A stretch of DNA of 35,223 nucleotides from Plantago elongata (lineage: Eukaryota > Streptophyta > Magnoliopsida > Lamiales > Plantaginaceae), in assembly GCA_036897095.1 (NCBI GenBank), contig JAYMSP010001177.1, positions 1 to 35,223 of the forward strand. Direction: 5' to 3'. Both the position numbers and the translations under genes were made by a program. Shown piece by piece: positions 31,676-35,223 of the stretch. Position 1 is the stretch's first letter. The number at the start of each line of letters is the position of its first letter. A model generated the notes under the pieces. It did not search any database. It was not told the origin of the DNA and saw nothing but the letters and a program-made list of their open reading frames with translations.

Positions 31676-32285
31676 TGCTTGTTATGGAATACATGCACGT
31701 TGTCTACATAAGCTGAGGACTATATCAGATTTCAATTTTCACCCGAAATGTGAAAAATTGCATATCACCGACCTATGTTTTGCGGATGATCTTATGTTAT
31801 TTATGCGAGGAGATGAGAGGTCGGTTCAGCTTATGATACAACATCTCCAACACTCCTCTGATACCTGCGGATTGCAGGCAAATAGCAGCAAGACAAAATT
31901 GTTGTGTGGAGGACTCAGCCGGGCGAAATAGTCAAGAATCCTTGGGGTGACTGGATTTGTGGCTGGAGTGCTTCCAGTTCGGTATTTGGGAGTTCCACTG
32001 TCTCATCGAAAACTCACTATCCAACAACACCAACCGCTAATTGATCGCATTATGGGAAAAAATAAAACATTGGATGACTAGCTCCTCATCTATGCTGGTA
32101 GAGAACATCTAATTGAGAGTGTCATCACATCTATCACCTCTTATTGGCTACATGTCTTTCCTTTTCCAGAAGTGGTTCTGGACTATATCCAACGAATTTG
32201 TTGGAGCTTTTTGTGGAGTGGTAAGGATAATAACTACCACAAAGCATTAGTGTCGTGGCAACAGGTATGTAACCCGAGGTATTAT
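31676..32285 (+). pseudogene. LINE (non-LTR) reverse transcriptase fragment
   Basis: The plus strand reads 'FHPKCEKLHITDLCFADDL' with the non-LTR catalytic FADD (around 31780), then 'MLFMRGDERSV' and 'GLQANSSKTKLLCGG', TAG at 31929-31931, then 'ILGVTGFVAGVLPVRYLGV' and 'PLSHRKLTIQQ'. After a frameshift near 32085 come 'YAGREHLIESVI' and 'ICWSFLWSGKDN...ALVSWQQVC'. This order is typical of the C-terminal part of plant L1-type reverse transcriptases. It is cut off at 32285 by the inverse LTR. Inactive. Confidence 0.88.
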
Positions 32286-32689
32286 TGTAGCGCCCCGGAT
32301 CTGGTTCAGACGTCAAGGGTTGTGCCGAATATTTCAAATACACATTTATTAAAATATTACAATATTATCCGTTACAGCCATATGTACATGATAAGTAAAA
32401 CTGAAAACAGAAACAGGAAACACACATCTAACTTAAACTGCAGCGGAATTTGCCAATGTCCGGCTATCTGAGTTACCCGAGCCTGTCCTCGTGCTCAAAA
32501 TCTGGGAAAGCAAATTATTGAAACGAAGAGAGTGTCAGTCACGAAGACTCAGCGAGGATATTTAAGCATGCATGGAATGCGTATGAATAAATGCAGCAAA
32601 CCAACACAACACGCTGATCAGGCACTTTAACAATTTTGGGATTTCCAGTATCACTCACTTCAGGCTCGTCACCCGAGTTGTTTACACAA

Positions 32690-32992
32690 CAACACTTCAG
32701 GGTCGAAACCCAAGCTATTTTCATAGCAACACTTCAGGATCAGAGATCCACGCTATTTTCACATCAACACTTCAGGACCATGGGTCCACGCTATTTTCAT
32801 AGCAACGCTTCAGGATCAGAGATCCACGCTTTTTTCGCAGCAACACTTCAGGACCATAGGTCCATGCTATTTTCATAGCAACACTTCAGGATCAGAGATC
32901 CACGCTGTTTTCACAGCAACACATCAGGCCCATAGGTCCACGCTATTTTCATAGCAACACTCCAGGATCAGAGGTCCAGGCTGATTGCACAG
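32690..32992. repeat. Eight-unit 37-38-bp hairpin minisatellite in LTR copy 2
   Basis: Units start at 32690, 32727, 32765, 32803, 32841, 32879, 32917 and 32955, each CAACACTTCAGG... Units 2, 4, 6 and 8 carry a GGATCAGAGATCC-type core and units 3, 5 and 7 a GGACCATRGGTCC-type core, so the true period is a 76-bp dimer. Each core is an inverted repeat, and most units have a second inverted repeat GCTATTTTCATAGC. Copy 1 lacks the array. Confidence 0.9.
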
Positions 32993-33497
32993 CGATAAAT
33001 GGATACGGTTCCCGGTTTTTAAGAAAACAGTGTGTGGTTGCCCTTTTTGGAAAACGGTTTTCGTGCAATGCAATGGGGATCAGAAATGCAAGAACAGTAA
33101 GATATGCAGAGTAAACTGTCACTTTATCACTTCACGAGCAGTAAAACATTTTCAGAATTCACTTTCACTTTAGTACACTATCACTTGGAAAGTAAGATCA
33201 TTTTCAGAGTACACTGTCACTTGGTCACTGGACTAATAAAATTCACGTCAATGACACTCGGAATTTCCTAGGTACAGGTCTTCTATAATTTACAGTTAGA
33301 GGTCACAATCAATAGTCGAGTCGGTCAGGAATCGACGGGTAGTCGAAGTCAGTGTCAGACAGTCAGACATATAAACAGGTACAGGTATGAAATACGAGGA
33401 ATGAACAATAGTACTGTAACTTTCCCAGGGCTTGATGCCGAAAGCCAGCTATCACTCACCGTATGTATCTGGTGCTTCAGGAGCTTCCGAAGATCCT

Positions 33498-33559
33498 GAT
33501 AACAGATAATAATACTATTCAATAACTTGATAACAGATAATAATACTATTCAATAACTT
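33498..33559. repeat. Perfect 31-bp tandem duplication in LTR copy 2
   Basis: 33498-33528 and 33529-33559 are identical (GATAACAGATAATAATACTA...). With no difference between them, the duplication is recent relative to the LTR divergence, or it is an assembly artefact. Confidence 0.9.
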
Positions 33560-33829
33560 AAGTTCCTGATAGTTTAATAATTTCTAACGATGTCTCGTAC
33601 GGATTTAATATCCTAGTTTTCTCATTATTACGCTTCGACGTTTATCTAATTATCACTTATTTCTATTAACCGATAAGATGATATTCTACTTAGCTTCCAA
33701 AATTATCCAGTATTTTATCTCTAACAGATAATCCAACTACAGACAATATGTCTGTCCAACAATATCTCAACCTCCAACAGTATACTATTATTTTTCAGTT
33801 TCCTAGTCGACGGCAATAATTTAACGAGT

Positions 33830-34290
33830 TAACAGTATAATTTAACTCCCATTAGAAGCTAACAATTACTACTAATCAATAATTAACAATAATTAACCCT
33901 TAATTAATCATAATAATTAACATTAATTATCCGATAATTAATTAATACTAATGACATTATTTAATGTTAATTAACGGTAATTAATTAAGACAAATGATAA
34001 TTAGCTAGCGATAATTAATTACGGTACTTAACTAACGGTAATTAATTAACTATAATAATTAATTACTAACGATAATTTTTAACTTTAATTAACGATAACT
34101 AATTAAGACTAATGGTACTTAGATCACGATAATTAATTACGATAATTAATTAACTTCTAATGATAATTTTTAACGATAACTAATAAAAGCTAAGGATATT
34201 TAGCTAACGATAATTAGCTACGGTAATTAATTAATTAATTAACTAATTATAATTTTTATCGAATGATAATTAACGATAAAATAACAATAA
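33830..34290. repeat. TTAATTA-rich low-complexity tract in LTR copy 2
   Basis: About 450 bases made largely of TAATTAATTA, CGATAATTAATTA and CGGTAATTAATTA variants. The homologous tract in copy 1 is about 180 bases. Confidence 0.75.
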
Positions 34291-34647
34291 AATAATACGA
34301 CACTGACCGAGTGTGCGTCGAGCGACGGGCAGAGTAACGATAACCGAAGCGGGGTCGGGACGGAACGGCTACGAGTAATATTTTATTAATTTCCCGTTCT
34401 TATATTCGAATTTAATCGAATTCGATCGAGAAACTTACCGGAGTTCGGTCGAGTTAACGACGCTATCCGGGATGGGGTGTTCGACCGCGACGGAGGCTGG
34501 TCGGAGGGTGGTGGCGCCGGTGACGGAGCACGGCGCCGGTTGGCCGGAATTTGGGGGGAAAGTGGGAAGAAACTGAGAGAAAGAAGAGGAGAAGAGAGAA
34601 ACGAGAGCAGAACGGGGTGAGCAGTGGAAAATGGCGAGGAGTCCGGG

Positions 34648-34655
34648 TATTTATA
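34648..34655 (-). promoter_or_regulatory. TATA box of LTR copy 2
   Basis: TATAAATA on the minus strand, at the place corresponding to the palindromic TATATATA of copy 1 and followed by a similar CCATTTTCCAC/CCATTTTCTCC leader segment. Confidence 0.5.
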
Positions 34656-35223
34656 GGGTGGAGGCTGCTTGGAAGAGGCGGCGAAAGGCGATGGCTGGCG
34701 GAGGCGTGGCCGGAATTTGGCCACGTCGCTTGTTTCTCCTCCATTCGCTTGTCCCACGCCGTGTTTCTTCCTGATTCGCTCGTCTTCTGTCCTCCCACAT
34801 GCGGTGGTCGAGGCGGCGCAACCACTGTGCGGCGATTGGTTCAGACGGCCGTCTTGCACGTGAGTATGGCGGCTTGGCATGGAGAAAATCCGAAATTGAC
34901 ACAGAGGTGCAAGGTAGAAGGGTGGCTGAAAGTCGGGGAAGAAGATAGGCGCGGATGGTACGGTGAATGGCGTGAGCACGGTTGAACAGATACAATGGCA
35001 CGGCTAATGTGATTTTGGGGAAGAAGAAGGAGGCAAAAAGACCAAAATGCCCTTAATGGCAAGGGGAAGAAAATAAGGGCCATGGGTAATCTGGTACATT
35101 TGCTATTATATATAACTTGATCGTTCTGACTTCCAAACGACTCGTAAATAAAATCCGGAAAAATGGAAAATCGATTCTCGGACACTTTTCAAGTCGTTCT
35201 CGAGCCATAGGAAAAATAAAATA

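Larger units (their letters stand above)
32286..35223 (-). mobile_element. Second long LTR (copy 2), inverse orientation, runs off the right edge
   Basis: Read on the plus strand it starts TGTAGCGCCCCGGATCTGG, the reverse complement of the end of copy 1. At the right edge the sequence from about 35100 to 35223 is the reverse complement of about 21965-22090. The far terminus, and whether internal element sequence follows, lie outside the window. It interrupts the LINE fragment. Compared with copy 1 it has a larger TTAATTA tract and a different minisatellite. The 197-codon minus-strand frame at 34386-34979 spans the TATA box and is Pro/Ser-rich low complexity, so it is not called as a gene. Confidence 0.85.

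Noticed and set aside
32690..32992. CRISPR array
   Set aside because: The units are contiguous 38-bp tandem copies without variable spacers, in a plant LTR.
34386..34979. 197-codon minus-strand open frame
   Set aside because: It lies in the GC-rich part of LTR copy 2, is Pro/Ser/Arg-rich low complexity, spans the TATA box, and overlaps other long frames on both strands. GC-rich DNA yields such frames by chance.

Overview
The window is nuclear DNA of a flowering plant, most likely a eudicot. The evidence is small phased exons with GT-AG introns, plant-only gene families (CRL, IRX10), AT-rich intergenic DNA and heavy transposable-element content. The order or species cannot be named from sequence alone.

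Layout. 1-120 (minus) is the first coding piece of a small GRF-type zinc-finger gene that runs off the left edge. 121-2790 is AT-rich intergenic DNA with degenerate repeats and a decayed promoter/leader on the minus strand. 2790-14225 is a nested transposon: a 10,386-bp Ty1/copia element (3432-13817, 757-bp LTRs, TSD ATTTC, SIRE/Maximus-like layout with an extra 3' reading frame) sits inside a broken PIF/Harbinger transposase gene on the minus strand, so the two halves of that gene lie on either side of it. 14397-15196 holds tandem Cassandra-like sequences carrying a 5S rRNA-derived segment.

The core of the window has three intact protein genes. CRL (15775-19285, plus, 9 exons, 273 aa) encodes a plastid-envelope CpcT-fold protein. 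Tail to tail with it lies a rubredoxin-like, C-terminally membrane-anchored plastid protein (19868-20644, minus, 4 exons, 159 aa). Farther right is an IRX10-type GT47 xylosyltransferase of xylan synthesis (27013-29252, minus, 4 exons, 416 aa). From memory, CRL and a rubredoxin-like gene are also neighbours in Arabidopsis (At5g51020/At5g51010), so this pair is probably old microsynteny.

Between and beyond these genes are a 2,969-bp solo LTR (21772-24740, TSD TGCTC), a degenerate ~21-bp satellite-like array (25174-25929), a hAT-type MITE (26402-26827), a LINE reverse-transcriptase fragment (31676-32285), and a second, diverged copy of the long LTR in inverse orientation (32286 to beyond the right edge) that interrupts the LINE. 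The second LTR carries an eight-unit ~38-bp minisatellite whose units form two hairpins each with compensatory changes, the most interesting structural signal I found. I see no operon-like or defence-like system; the genes are independent housekeeping/plastid/cell-wall genes in a transposon-rich neighbourhood.
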